Shown here one piece after another: positions 27,401 through 35,287 of a DNA stretch of 64,000 bases. The DNA is from Paenibacillus sp. Soil766 (GTDB lineage: Bacteria > Bacillota > Bacilli > Paenibacillales > NBRC-103111), in NCBI RefSeq assembly GCF_001428105.1, contig NZ_LMSJ01000013.1, positions 1 to 64,000 on the forward strand. Direction: 5' to 3'. Under the pieces are notes generated by a model. The model was not told where the DNA came from and did no database searches. It was given only the letters and a program-made list of their open reading frames with translations. The first letter of the stretch is position 1, and each line of letters opens with the position of its first letter. The position numbers and the translations under genes were made by a program.

Positions 27401-30400
27401 TTCACCTATAGCTGTCTTTTCAATCGTCAATTCGGCCGTAGGTGCGTTGCTCATTTGGTACATCGCAACACCCTTATTGTTCTGAACATAGAACTGTCCG
27501 GCATCTGCATCATCCAGCTTAATTGTATAATAGCCATTCTCTAGGCCTGCCCCGTCAAAAGTAATCTTTGAAGCGTGCTCTTTTTCATCAAGATTCGAAA
27601 TCTGCAAATGAAATGCCTTACCGTCTTTTTGAATCTGAGCACTTTCAATTTTATCACTTTCCGAGACCAGGTAAATTTTCTCATCGATTAGGTTGATGCG
27701 CTTGCCAAAACCGTCCTTTGGTGTGATATGGTAGCTTTCGCCTTCGTCAGTGACCAAAGCTCCATATCCGAAAAGTCCAAATACCGGATCGGTGACAATA
27801 TCTGAACTGATGCGCAACAGCGAGCCATACAGCCCTTCCTCTGATTCGCCGGAAAAGTCCTGCCAGCCGTTGTTCATAACGCGTGTACCACCATCGTTTA
27901 CGTTTTTGGTGCCGGTTCCTCCCTTCTGAGCGTTATATCTCCAAGAGATTCCGCCTACAGACTGTGCAGAAATCTGCCCCATATTAATGGCGTTGAAGTT
28001 TGAAATTTTCGCCGCATAGTTGCGCTGCTGTGCGATAGCAGACTGATCATCAGACCTCCCGTTATTCTGATAGCGGAGCCAGTCATCCATAATTGATCCC
28101 GCCAAAGACGCAGTATATTGGAAATTCCACCAGCCTTCGCCTGCGCGGAATACCGGTACGGAATAATAGTACCAAGTGGGCTGAATGCCTCGCATGGCAC
28201 GAGTCTTCAAGTCAGCCATTCCCATACTTTTCAGGGCTGCGCCTGCCCGCGCGTCTTCAGGGTAGTATGTGCGCAGCGCCTTGGCTGCGGAATAGGCTCC
28301 TTCTTCGCCGGTATTGTCATATTCAAATTCTGACCCGTAAGGATAAGCGGCGTTTGTCACGTTCCGTCCTTTGGTTTGGGCGAACTTACTTTTCAGCTTC
28401 TCATACTCAGTCAGCATTCCCTCTTCTTTCAGTGCCTCAATCATATCTGGAATCTGCTGTTCACCATAGAATCCAGTTGATCCGCTGGAGGCACGGTTAT
28501 AGTATATGCCATAGGCCTTTTCTAGATAGTATTGCGGCGTTTCGCGGTACTCCATCAGATTGGGATACGACTTTTGGATCCGATACATATTGAAAAATCC
28601 AGTTGCTTCCATAATTTCGGAGAACGTCCGTGTATAGGGACTTGTTGAATTCGTGTTAACACCTGAATCTTTGAGGTAGTTTGCAACCGTAAAACTACTC
28701 TGCGTATTCTTCATATAATTTTCCCACATGAAGTCGATCAGGTAGGTTTCAATTGATCGAATTTCATCTGGATTTGGATCCAGATAATTCTTCGTGACCA
28801 TGAAATTGATGTTATCGTGACTCCAGTCATCGCCCCAATGGCTTGTCGTTGTGTCAAGACCGGTTGTAAGATACCAGTCACGGTAGATGCCGTAGTTAGG
28901 ATTGTTCGGGTCCTTGTCTTGCGTGTTCTCAACCATAAATTCGGAATGGGCCTGCACCGTTTGGTCAAGCTCGGCCAGAACATTGAATTCAAATTGGGTG
29001 AATTTATCTACCTGTTCACTACCGGCCTTCAGCTTGTAGTTCACTCGAACGCTGTTATTGCCGATATTGCCAAATTGGAGCGAATAGATATGATGCTGTT
29101 CACCGTTTATAATCTTGGTTTCTACAAACTGTACGGATTCTGTATAATCCGGGTTCCCGTCAGGAAGTCCACGTCCGGCGCGAGAATTGTTGACCATTTT
29201 ATCTCTGGTCTGGCCTGGCTTGATATCCGGAATATGCGCTTCGTCAAACGGATCATTCTCGTCAACAGACTGTATATCTATAGACTGTATGTCGATGAAG
29301 CTGTCGTCGTAATGCAGATCCAGCTTAACGGGCATATTGATCGCAGTCTGAAAGCCGGGCAACGCTACTGCATCAATCATTCCTGATTTGTACAGGATGG
29401 AGCGAAGGTTTGCCTCACGGTCCTCCATAGAGGTAGAAGCATTATTTGGGCTGTTAGCATTATCCTGCGGGCTGTTGTCACCTGCGCGTACCGCTGAAAA
29501 TTTAAACTTATAAGTTTTTTCCTCATTCGGTCCCAAAACCAAGCTGGTGGCATCGGTAAAATATCCACGGCCGGTTTTCTGTATATCCTTGGAATGGATA
29601 TACAAAACATTCAGCCCCGGAAACCAGCCGCCACTGTCACCGACCCAGTTTGAGTAATTACTTCCAGCACGCAGTTCTCCCGCGTCGCCCAACCAATAAT
29701 CAACATACTCTATGCGTGCGCCACTTTCCGGCACTGGGGTAAACAGCATGAAATTTCCTTCGCCACTCGTGCGGATAGCATAGGAATACCCGCTGTCGGC
29801 GCCGGCAAAATTATGTGTGGTAACTCGGTTGTCATAGGTATCCGATACAGATCTATATTTGTTATTCCAAGCCATCGGCAATCCGATATCACCGAATTCA
29901 ATATATTTGCTGCTTTTGTTTTTCACAGTGATACCCCACTGCATTGAACCGTCTTCGCTATTCATATCAAATACAGACTTTACGTCAAAACCTTTCATCA
30001 CCCGATTGGCAGTGGAGTTCAAGTCCTGTCCTATATAGTTGACTTCCACTTTCTTACCGTCTGGTGAGGCCGTTTTCGCAATGTAAGGATTATTAGGATT
30101 GATGGTAGAATATTTTGTTGAACCACCAGCAGCCAGTGTTTTGTTTGTATCAACTTCTACAAAGCCAGCCCTGTTGTCAGGAAATTGTTCACTGTCACCG
30201 GTGCGGTAAGATAAAATCATTTCGCCCATCCATTGGTGCTGGACGTCGTTCTGTGGTGATGTATTGTTGGGCAAAACAAAATTGATAGGATTGCCATTTT
30301 TGTTTGTAGGGTTATTTTTGATATATAGTTCTTCAATCTGCCCTAAATCACCGATTTTGGCAGAAAGGCTAGCATTGGAGATGCCATCCGTTGCTGCGGC

Positions 30401-30496
30401 TACCGAAGGCACCGCGTTAATCCCCAAGGGCAGCGCCCCGGAAAACAACAGCAACGCGGAAGCCAGTGGAACCAGTTTTTTTGTAATCGTTTTCAT
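24416..30496 (-). CDS. giant secreted DUF5695 protein with discoidin, cohesin and dockerin modules
   Basis: 2026 residues. ATG 30496 follows GGGAGGTAAAA, and the signal peptide is cleaved near VAAA-TD. Residues about 36-1010 match the DUF5695 family, which is found in large secreted bacterial proteins and presumed to act on polysaccharides (HWGDDWSHDNINFMVTKNYL; AGEGWWNFQYTASLAGSIMD). Then two PKD-like domains (1010-1190), a Big_4 Ig domain, discoidin 1 (about 1280-1425), a helical linker, discoidin 2 (about 1490-1640), an Ig-like segment, cohesin (about 1730-1865), a FIVAR-like module and dockerin (about 1965-2026, LFDANNDGKLNLFDL). The last three modules have the same order as in the 16857-22514 protein. 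First gene of the operon. Confidence 0.85.
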   Translation of the reverse strand: MKTITKKLVPLASALLLFSGALPLGINAVPSVAAATDGISNASLSAKIGDLGQIEELYIKNNPTNKNGNPINFVLPNNTSPQNDVQHQWMGEMILSYRTGDSEQFPDNRAGFVEVDTNKTLAAGGSTKYSTINPNNPYIAKTASPDGKKVEVNYIGQDLNSTANRVMKGFDVKSVFDMNSEDGSMQWGITVKNKSSKYIEFGDIGLPMAWNNKYRSVSDTYDNRVTTHNFAGADSGYSYAIRTSGEGNFMLFTPVPESGARIEYVDYWLGDAGELRAGSNYSNWVGDSGGWFPGLNVLYIHSKDIQKTGRGYFTDATSLVLGPNEEKTYKFKFSAVRAGDNSPQDNANSPNNASTSMEDREANLRSILYKSGMIDAVALPGFQTAINMPVKLDLHYDDSFIDIQSIDIQSVDENDPFDEAHIPDIKPGQTRDKMVNNSRAGRGLPDGNPDYTESVQFVETKIINGEQHHIYSLQFGNIGNNSVRVNYKLKAGSEQVDKFTQFEFNVLAELDQTVQAHSEFMVENTQDKDPNNPNYGIYRDWYLTTGLDTTTSHWGDDWSHDNINFMVTKNYLDPNPDEIRSIETYLIDFMWENYMKNTQSSFTVANYLKDSGVNTNSTSPYTRTFSEIMEATGFFNMYRIQKSYPNLMEYRETPQYYLEKAYGIYYNRASSGSTGFYGEQQIPDMIEALKEEGMLTEYEKLKSKFAQTKGRNVTNAAYPYGSEFEYDNTGEEGAYSAAKALRTYYPEDARAGAALKSMGMADLKTRAMRGIQPTWYYYSVPVFRAGEGWWNFQYTASLAGSIMDDWLRYQNNGRSDDQSAIAQQRNYAAKISNFNAINMGQISAQSVGGISWRYNAQKGGTGTKNVNDGGTRVMNNGWQDFSGESEEGLYGSLLRISSDIVTDPVFGLFGYGALVTDEGESYHITPKDGFGKRINLIDEKIYLVSESDKIESAQIQKDGKAFHLQISNLDEKEHASKITFDGAGLENGYYTIKLDDADAGQFYVQNNKGVAMYQMSNAPTAELTIEKTAIGENQAPQVTVETATQNPQALIPLTLNGMVNDDGAPNGSLTYQWEVVSTPEGGKLSFTNPKATTTKAVGTKGGTYTVKLTANDGQKSGSGELTIELAAAPEKQPPNIGEVTAVQDASNSSILVLSGAATPDPLYSAVFEPNLSYGWTLKQSPNGAGEITFVDGDKANSYARGVSKAGTYVFTFTAADDDKVASKDVTINITKDNDGSYRALSVVTQKGTAPALPGQVDVLIDDGFRKADVSWNEFDPVSYANEGEFVVTGDITGSDSKARVTVYVVKSQPNNNALTATPTASFSGGDGYPSALNNGFDPKSSADFSPTKGAANSAWHNWGKEGDPTWIMYQWDEAFLASSMDVYVFRDGSGNFQPTDMKLQLRDENGNWYTPRAINGLGNALNKYNTTTFEPAYITGARIDMKPVIVGSGVLEWKVNGFTSGADKTELARIYSYANALKATNLSGEGLAPIAVALANASAVMANKAATEEEVAQAIEKLLTDLRLLTPRNNNMAFSANISASYTSSWESLPAVNDGRKDATNNPHWGTWGVTSSEEWVQYDWPQGATIQSSNLVLWTDNGGIKAPKQYTYSYIPLDSQTGAWVTAGTVTDGIVASTTPVGTTNVYKFDQVLKVKSLRVTLTKQVRDGNGVGLWEWEVFQPVQQAPTTPTGVAPTIFNGNDGKLHGVTPEMEYRIEGAAEYTAITGREVTGLAAGKYFVRYMKNGSLNASPDMEVVIPESDMTLSYRLSGPSSVTAGDSFQLTYGLSNVTDSVYAKSVTVNYNPAELEFVGASSLLDGFSVVGSVYGEGTYRIIEASTGPSPVTGTMDLLALTFRSLNQSVTTNVYMSGIVLADQFGNELPVNKGNGHTIAIVPVNKTELNEVIAEVSAAVANAKVLNPEAPRFGYYPQSAIDSLNSAIAAANTVSAQSDTTQAQVDLARDALSQAFALFQASASQSASIGDLALLAANYNATSSSANWQSLRLFDANNDGKLNLFDLVSMAQRILLN

Positions 30497-30911
30497 TTTT
30501 ACCTCCCGTTTTAATTAAATTTCTGAAAATGAATCAAATGCATTCCCAACCCTCTACGAAATACCTTTGACCAATTAGATGGAGGATGACGCCATCTATT
30601 TGACCTGCCTTGCAAGCCAATTCGATCTCATCAAGTAGTTCCCCAAAGTTAACGTTTGTATTTCTACTTCGATTCCATCTTGGAAAGCATTAAACTAGTC
30701 TGTCACCGTCTGAGTCACATTGCCATCCCCAAAAATGGTCTCCTAAGCAACAATTTTCTGGAATTAAACCACCTTTTTTTGTAAATTTCGAGAAAAATTG
30801 TGAACGCAAAACAAACCCCATACTTCAAACGTGCTTGCGCCATTTCGCGGTACGGAGTCCCCTCATGATGTTGTTATTTTTTCACGTATCCAAACCTTCG
30901 TTTCGACCGGT
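30497..30911. other. upstream region of the polysaccharide operon
   Basis: No intact gene. It holds the ribosome site of the DUF5695 gene and a stretch continuous with the GH127 remnant. No clear promoter is recognised. Confidence 0.4.
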
Positions 30912-31220
30912 TTACGATTCCCCCAGCATGCGGAGGGAACGGCTGAGAACTAGCGGGCCATATTGCAAAGCGATTTTTCCAGCATTTTCGTGCACCTTAG
31001 GATTCCGCTTTATGCATTCGACGACCATCGCAAAATGCAGCTTGATTTCGTCGTGATCCGTCCGCCTTCTGTTGATATGTACATATCCCCGCTCAGTGAT
31101 TACTTCCAATTCCAGTATTAACGTATGCAGTCGAGCGATAATGATCTCTCCATTCGTTCCCGTCTCAACGTTGAAATAACTATTTGACATCCTATTGGCC
31201 GATGCAAGTTTAGGGATCAA
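30912..31220 (-). pseudogene. GH127 beta-L-arabinofuranosidase C-terminal remnant
   Basis: The translated segment RNPKVHENAGKIALQYGPLV is the hallmark of the C-terminal beta-sandwich of GH127 enzymes (usual form NPKVxxNAGKVALQRGPLVY). It is preceded by GYVHINRR, similar to the GY..I.R segment of that family. Only about 100 residues remain and they diverge at both ends. It suggests the locus once included an arabinose-releasing enzyme, consistent with the plant polysaccharide operon next to it. Confidence 0.6.
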
Positions 31221-31671
31221 AATGATAGCGCTTGCAGTAATGACCGAAGCAATTATTGTCTGAAATGATTTAGATACTGCGATGTGTTTCCAGTGATTTT
31301 TCCATGTTTATAGCATTTATTAACCTCCTCATTTTTAGATGCAGCATTCTTGAAAGTCGTAATGAACATATGCTAACTCCTCCTAATCGTAGTGAGACTT
31401 CTGTGAAACCAGCATGCTAAACTCTATTAGTTAATGAAACCTAATGAATTCATTGTACATAATACACGTTATTACAACATTAAAATTCCCAACATATTTT
31501 TTAAAAATTACAACTAATATTTTTTCAATTGACACATGCTTATTGTAATAAATCCCCTTCATTAAATGTCATTTTTCGAAAATTCTTAGTTAAAATTTAT
31601 AGATAAAGTATGATGTTGATACAGTAATTTAAATTTTTGTTTTAAAAATAAGAGCTTTTAGAGAGAGATTT
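31221..31671. other. AT-rich intergenic
   Basis: No gene seen. This AT-rich stretch (poly-A/T runs, TTGACA near 31530 on the plus strand) is the likely site of the operon promoter, but I cannot assign a -35/-10 pair. Confidence 0.35.
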
Positions 31672-31740
31672 ATGAAACCACAAGTTCTTCATTTCATCAA
31701 TCCATCAATCCCTTATTTTCTAGATTGGTCCATAACCTGA
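31672..31740 (+). pseudogene. possible AraC-type regulator N-terminal remnant
   Basis: A 22-residue frame (MKPQVLHFINPSIPYFLDWS) behind GAGAGAG looks like the first residues of an AraC-family cupin regulator of the kind found beside Paenibacillus sugar loci. It ends at TGA 31738 and the rest is gone. Short, so tentative. Confidence 0.3.
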
Positions 31741-31856
31741 GTCGCAGAAGAATGTGGTTTCCAGCATACTTCGTATTTATCTCACTGCTAATAAAGTAGG
31801 AATCTCTCCCTTAAATTTTCGCAAAAGCTACACGGTATTTCCGCATTAAAAACACT

Positions 31857-31990
31857 AAAGAGCCTATGACCTTAGCAATCAAAGGAACATAGGCTTTTTG
31901 TTATCTTACTCGTTCGTCATGCTTTCCTAGTATTTACCCAAACAATCATCTCTCCTGATTGATTGAACTATAGTTACCAGTTACTTCAAC
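31857..31990 (-). repeat. gene-trailing CTAACG-box element, copy 5
   Basis: After the NUDIX stop (31999): left box AAGTAACTGGTAACTATAGT (31962-31988), then terminator hairpin AAAGCCTATG...CATAGGCTCTTT (31857-31899). No right box found. Confidence 0.65.
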
Positions 31991-31998
31991 AAACTGTA

Positions 31999-32439
31999 TT
32001 AAGAATTGTGATTAATAGTTCCTCTGAGTACATATGGTGCTGATGATTTACCAATTGTTAATCCCTTTAACTCACTCGGGATATGTATGTATTCTTCTGC
32101 TCTTTGAGGTTCCATCCAAGTAACTTCCTCAATTTCTTCTGGAAATGAAATGTATATTTCTCCACCAATTACATTCCCTCTAAAGGTAAAGAAAATTGTA
32201 TGATGTTCCCTATCTACAAAAAAAGCTTCACTTACACTGAATATACCATTTAATTCAACCTCTAAGCCCGTCTCTTCTTTTACCTCACGAATAGCAGCTT
32301 CTTCAAGTGTTTCACCTCGTTCTACTGTTCCACCAGGAAGTGTATAGTAGGAAGATTTCATACCCTTGTTCTTAACCATCAATACATTTTTTCCTTGTTC
32401 ATCAAAGAGAAGCACATAGGCAACATCTACTCTTTTCAT
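31999..32439 (-). CDS. NUDIX hydrolase
   Basis: 146 residues. NUDIX box GGTVERGETLEEAAIREVKE-ETG at about residues 36-58, preceded by YYTLP. The N-terminal VDVAYVLLFDEQGKNVLMVK is a typical beta strand pair. Substrate unknown. ATG 32439 follows AAGGGGA. A single-gene unit followed by repeat copy 5 and preceded by repeat copy 6. Confidence 0.87.
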   Translation of the reverse strand: MKRVDVAYVLLFDEQGKNVLMVKNKGMKSSYYTLPGGTVERGETLEEAAIREVKEETGLEVELNGIFSVSEAFFVDREHHTIFFTFRGNVIGGEIYISFPEEIEEVTWMEPQRAEEYIHIPSELKGLTIGKSSAPYVLRGTINHNS

Positions 32440-32490
32440 TTAATAAATCCCCTTCTCAAAGAAATGTGAATTATCAACAATTCGTTACAT

Positions 32491-32583
32491 TATTTGAACT
32501 CTCCTCCTCGTTAACGTAATGAGGCTGCTAATTATGCCGGCAGCCTTCTCCGTATGTAACTAACGTTCTGCGTTAGCTACATG
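32491..32583 (-). repeat. gene-trailing CTAACG-box element, copy 6 (complete)
   Basis: Left box GTAGCTAACGCAGAACGTTA (about 32557-32583) is itself an inverted repeat (GTAgCTAACG-cagaa-CGTTAGtTAC). Hairpin AGGCTGC...GCAGCCT (32522-32546). Right box CATTACGTTAACGAGGAG. It follows the membrane protein at 32605. Confidence 0.8.
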
Positions 32584-32604
32584 AACTAATCTATTCATCT
32601 ATAG

Positions 32605-33066
32605 TTATTTTGTTTTTAAACCTAACCACATTAATAGAGATGGTAATACGGAGAATGGTAAATAGAACACACTCATTCCTTTGTATTGGAGTGTGCTTGA
32701 TAATTTAACATACATGATATCAGCAATCATATACATGCTTGGTACTACACCGGCTAAATAAATATCCATAATCACCCATAATCCATCACCATTGTTGTTG
32801 TACCTTTTAAAGGCATAAATAGAAGTTATACCAATAATAGCGATAAGGGAAATAGGCATGATAGATGCTATCTCTTTTTTCCAATTACTTAACTTAACCA
32901 AACACCTTCTTCCAAAAAAATAGTAAATAAAGATATTAATTAATCCAAGTTCAATTGATAAATTAAAGGAAGTTAATAGTACTATTATGATTGTTAGAAC
33001 AGAAATAACCAAATGAAATAAAAGCGATCTGAAAAAATTTATCAACAATACACAATCATCCCCCAA
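32605..33066 (-). CDS. multi-pass membrane protein of unknown function
   Basis: Up to 153 residues with four to five hydrophobic segments (SLLFHLVISVLTIIIVLLTS, ASIMPISLIAIIGITSIYAF, MDIYLAGVVPSMYMIADIMY, FYLPFSVLPSLLMWLGL). The start is uncertain: TTG 33066, or a TTG six codons later just behind GGGGGATGA. No family recognised. Ends in repeat copy 6. Confidence 0.55.
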   Translation of the reverse strand: MGDDCVLLINFFRSLLFHLVISVLTIIIVLLTSFNLSIELGLINIFIYYFFGRRCLVKLSNWKKEIASIMPISLIAIIGITSIYAFKRYNNNGDGLWVIMDIYLAGVVPSMYMIADIMYVKLSSTLQYKGMSVFYLPFSVLPSLLMWLGLKTK

Positions 33067-33103
33067 TTCTGTAAACTTCCGTTCATCGTAATACTGCTTG
33101 CTC

Positions 33104-33281
33104 TTATTTTTCCACTTCTTGAATTTCTTTAAGAATGTCCGTAATTAGGACTGCCTTTGACTCTACAAGGACATTTCTCAACCAAGCCACACATTCCTCT
33201 GAAAGGCTATTGCGATTGCCATTTGGAAAGTGATATATCCATGTAATCACCTGTAATCTCTTCCCGAGAAGTTCTTTGCAT
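33104..33281 (-). pseudogene. small frameshifted gene of unknown function
   Basis: ATG 33281 follows GAGGTGACTTATAG and reads MQRTSREEITGDYMDIS until a stop at about 33212. From there a second frame continues with SLSEECVAWLRNVLVESKAV and ends at 33104. The joined product would be about 60 residues. I do not recognise it. It lies directly after the right box of repeat copy 7. Confidence 0.4.
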
Positions 33282-33302
33282 ATCTATAAGTCACCTCAAT
33301 AC

Positions 33303-33380
33303 ATATTTTAACATGTCCTTGCCAGTTACTTGAATGGAATCAAAAAAGAGCTGCTTAAATGCAGCTCCCGAGCTATAGCA
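33303..33380 (-). repeat. gene-trailing CTAACG-box element, copy 7
   Basis: Terminator hairpin GAGCTGC-atttaa-GCAGCTC plus TTTTTTG (33348-33367), right box CATTCAAGTAACTGGCAAGG, and a short left box (GCTATAGCTC) that overlaps the end region of the ROK gene. Confidence 0.65.
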
Positions 33381-34362
33381 AATTTAGGTTAACTTTTGTA
33401 GTCATCTTATTGTTCGCATATGCAGCCGCACCGATCATACCAGCTTGTCCACCTAATTTCGCTTGTTCTATTTTACAAGTACGGGAAGAAAGCTTTAGAG
33501 CATGATTTCTAACGGTATCACGTACTGAATTTAGCAAGCGATCACCAGCTGCCGACATTCCACCACCGATTATAACCAATTCTGGATTTAATAGGTTGAT
33601 TACATTCGAAAGACCAAATCCAAGAATCCTTCCTGTTTCTTGCATAACCTCAATTGCAAGTGAATCTCCAAGATCGTATGCCTCAGAAATCATATGGGCA
33701 GTAATTGCCGTCCGATCGTCTCCCACCCATTGCAATACGATACTTGACCGACCTTCCTCAAGCTTGTCTGTAAGAGTTTTAACCATTCCTATCGCAGACA
33801 CGTATCTCCCTAGACAGCCTGAGCTTCCACAACGACAAGGGCGACCTTCCCGGTACATATTCATATGCCCAATTTCGCCCGCGCTAGATGTAGTACCGTA
33901 GAAAACCTTTCCATCATTTACAATACCAGATCCTAGACCGGTACCTAACGTGATCAATACCAAGTTTTTGTAACCAATGCCTGCACCAAACATCCATTCA
34001 CCATACATATTTACCCGCACATCATTGTCGATAAAAACAGGAAACTCAAAATTACTTTTCATTTGATTCACAACATGAATGTTTTCCCAATCTGGAAAGT
34101 TTGGTGAAAAAATGGATAGACCTTCCTCTGGATCAAGTAATCCAGGTATTCCCATACCCATGCACTTAATAGAAGTTTGATGGATTCCTTCGAACGACAT
34201 CATCTCTTGAACAATTTCTTTAATTTTGTTTAACACATGAGTAGGTCCTTTTGCTGCTTCCGTGGGGTCACTTCTATCGTGAATTTTTTGAAAGTCCGTG
34301 TTGAAAATTGCAGACTTAATATTTGTTCCACCAAGGTCAATTCCAATAATATATTTACTCAT
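33373..34362 (-). CDS. ROK family sugar kinase (glucokinase-like)
   Basis: 329 residues from ATG 34362 (GGAG seven bases upstream). ATP-binding motif IGIDLGGTNIKSAIF at the N-terminus, catalytic aspartate region FIDNDVRVNMYGEW (about 108), LITLGTGLGSGIV, zinc-binding ROK motif EIGHMN...CRCGSSGCLGRY (about 165-190) and VIIGGGMSAAGD. The second ROK signature normally has Glu after GCL (GCLE); here it is Gly. The likely reaction is phosphorylation of glucose or a related hexose by ATP. Single-gene unit ending in repeat copy 7. Confidence 0.88.
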   Translation of the reverse strand: MSKYIIGIDLGGTNIKSAIFNTDFQKIHDRSDPTEAAKGPTHVLNKIKEIVQEMMSFEGIHQTSIKCMGMGIPGLLDPEEGLSIFSPNFPDWENIHVVNQMKSNFEFPVFIDNDVRVNMYGEWMFGAGIGYKNLVLITLGTGLGSGIVNDGKVFYGTTSSAGEIGHMNMYREGRPCRCGSSGCLGRYVSAIGMVKTLTDKLEEGRSSIVLQWVGDDRTAITAHMISEAYDLGDSLAIEVMQETGRILGFGLSNVINLLNPELVIIGGGMSAAGDRLLNSVRDTVRNHALKLSSRTCKIEQAKLGGQAGMIGAAAYANNKMTTKVNLNLL

Positions 34363-34461
34363 AACTATCTCCGCTCTCATATATTTTTAAATATTGTAAA
34401 TTACTTGATTATTAAAATGAATGGACTTATGTGACTATTATCATTATCACATCGAGTTTTT

Positions 34462-34560
34462 CTACAGTAATCTGCCCAATAGCTTAATGAGGCTGCCACT
34501 CATTTTACGGTGGCAGCCTCATCTTGTTGATTTATTGAAGTAACGTTCCTCGTTAGCGGA
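34462..34560 (-). repeat. gene-trailing CTAACG-box element, copy 8 (complete; holds a stop codon)
   Basis: Left box CCGCTAACGAGGAACGTTAC (34540-34558) contains the TAA stop of the methyltransferase gene (TTC CGC TAA CG). Hairpin ATGAGGCTGCCA...TGGCAGCCTCAT (34487-34522). Right box TTAAGCTATTGGGCAGATTAC. Confidence 0.85.
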
Positions 34561-35101
34561 AGGGTTTCGTAGCATCAATAATGAGCGACACAAAACCTAA
34601 TTTCCCATCCATGTTCCTATGATCAAATCGTTTTGATCGGTAAATAAAACCTTTTGTCTCATCCCAATCATTATAATAAAATTTTCCATTTTCATCACAG
34701 TATTCAAGCAATTGTAAGTTATAGCCTGCTTCCTCGAACATTGTACGTAAAGTATGATAAGTATGTACAATTTTATGAGAAGCAGCAGGGTGATCTTTGG
34801 GACCAGGACCACCGATCTTGACTATATTCTGATACGCTTCATCTGGGAAATAGCCATCTGGTACCGCACAGCGGATGTACCCTCCCACCTTTAAAAATCT
34901 AAAGCATAAGTTTGCTGCTTTAACTCCCTCATCATAAGTAAGATGTTCCCAAACATGTTCCGCCAATATGGCATCAATTGAATCAATAGCGAACTTGTTA
35001 TCCCAATCCTCGCCTACCAATAAACTTAACTCATGCTCTTCAGTGTGCAACCAATCTGAATTATTTTTACTTCCGCCAGAACCAACTACAACACGTACCA
35101 A
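34553..35101 (-). CDS. SAM-dependent methyltransferase-like protein
   Basis: 182 residues, related to the COG4627 group of predicted methyltransferases: IDAILAEHVWEHLTYDEGVK (helix after the SAM fold), CFRFLKVGGYIRCAVPDGYF and a conserved HKIVHTYHTL. The N-terminal glycine motif is short (VVVGSGGSKNNSDW). TTG 35101 follows GGGGGGAGAAC. The stop codon is supplied by repeat copy 8, so the last residue (Arg, CGC) is encoded by the repeat. Target unknown. Confidence 0.75.
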   Translation of the reverse strand: MVRVVVGSGGSKNNSDWLHTEEHELSLLVGEDWDNKFAIDSIDAILAEHVWEHLTYDEGVKAANLCFRFLKVGGYIRCAVPDGYFPDEAYQNIVKIGGPGPKDHPAASHKIVHTYHTLRTMFEEAGYNLQLLEYCDENGKFYYNDWDETKGFIYRSKRFDHRNMDGKLGFVSLIIDATKPFR

Positions 35102-35192
35102 AGTTCTCCCCCCTTACTTTAACTAAATCATATCGATTAATATGGAAATCGAAAATGGAATAAAGGCACTATTATATGGAATTTTATGACAC

Positions 35193-35287
35193 CATGCAAA
35201 TCTGCCTGAGGGATTGGAGAAGGCTGCCGTTATTATTGCTGTCGGCAGCCTTCTCCAAATGTTATTAAGCTTATGTTCCGTTATACC
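35193..35287 (-). repeat. gene-trailing CTAACG-box element, copy 9
   Basis: Left box TATAACGGAACATAAGCTTA overlaps the last codons and stop of the tagA-like gene. Very strong 16-bp hairpin TTGGAGAAGGCTGCCG...CGGCAGCCTTCTCCAA (35214-35258). Right box CAGGCAGATTTGCATG. Confidence 0.75.

Noticed and set aside
17649-30400. Many rightward frames of 60-215 codons opposite the giant genes
   Set aside because: They are antisense shadows of long, GC-biased coding sequence; none has a start with a ribosome site or a recognisable domain.
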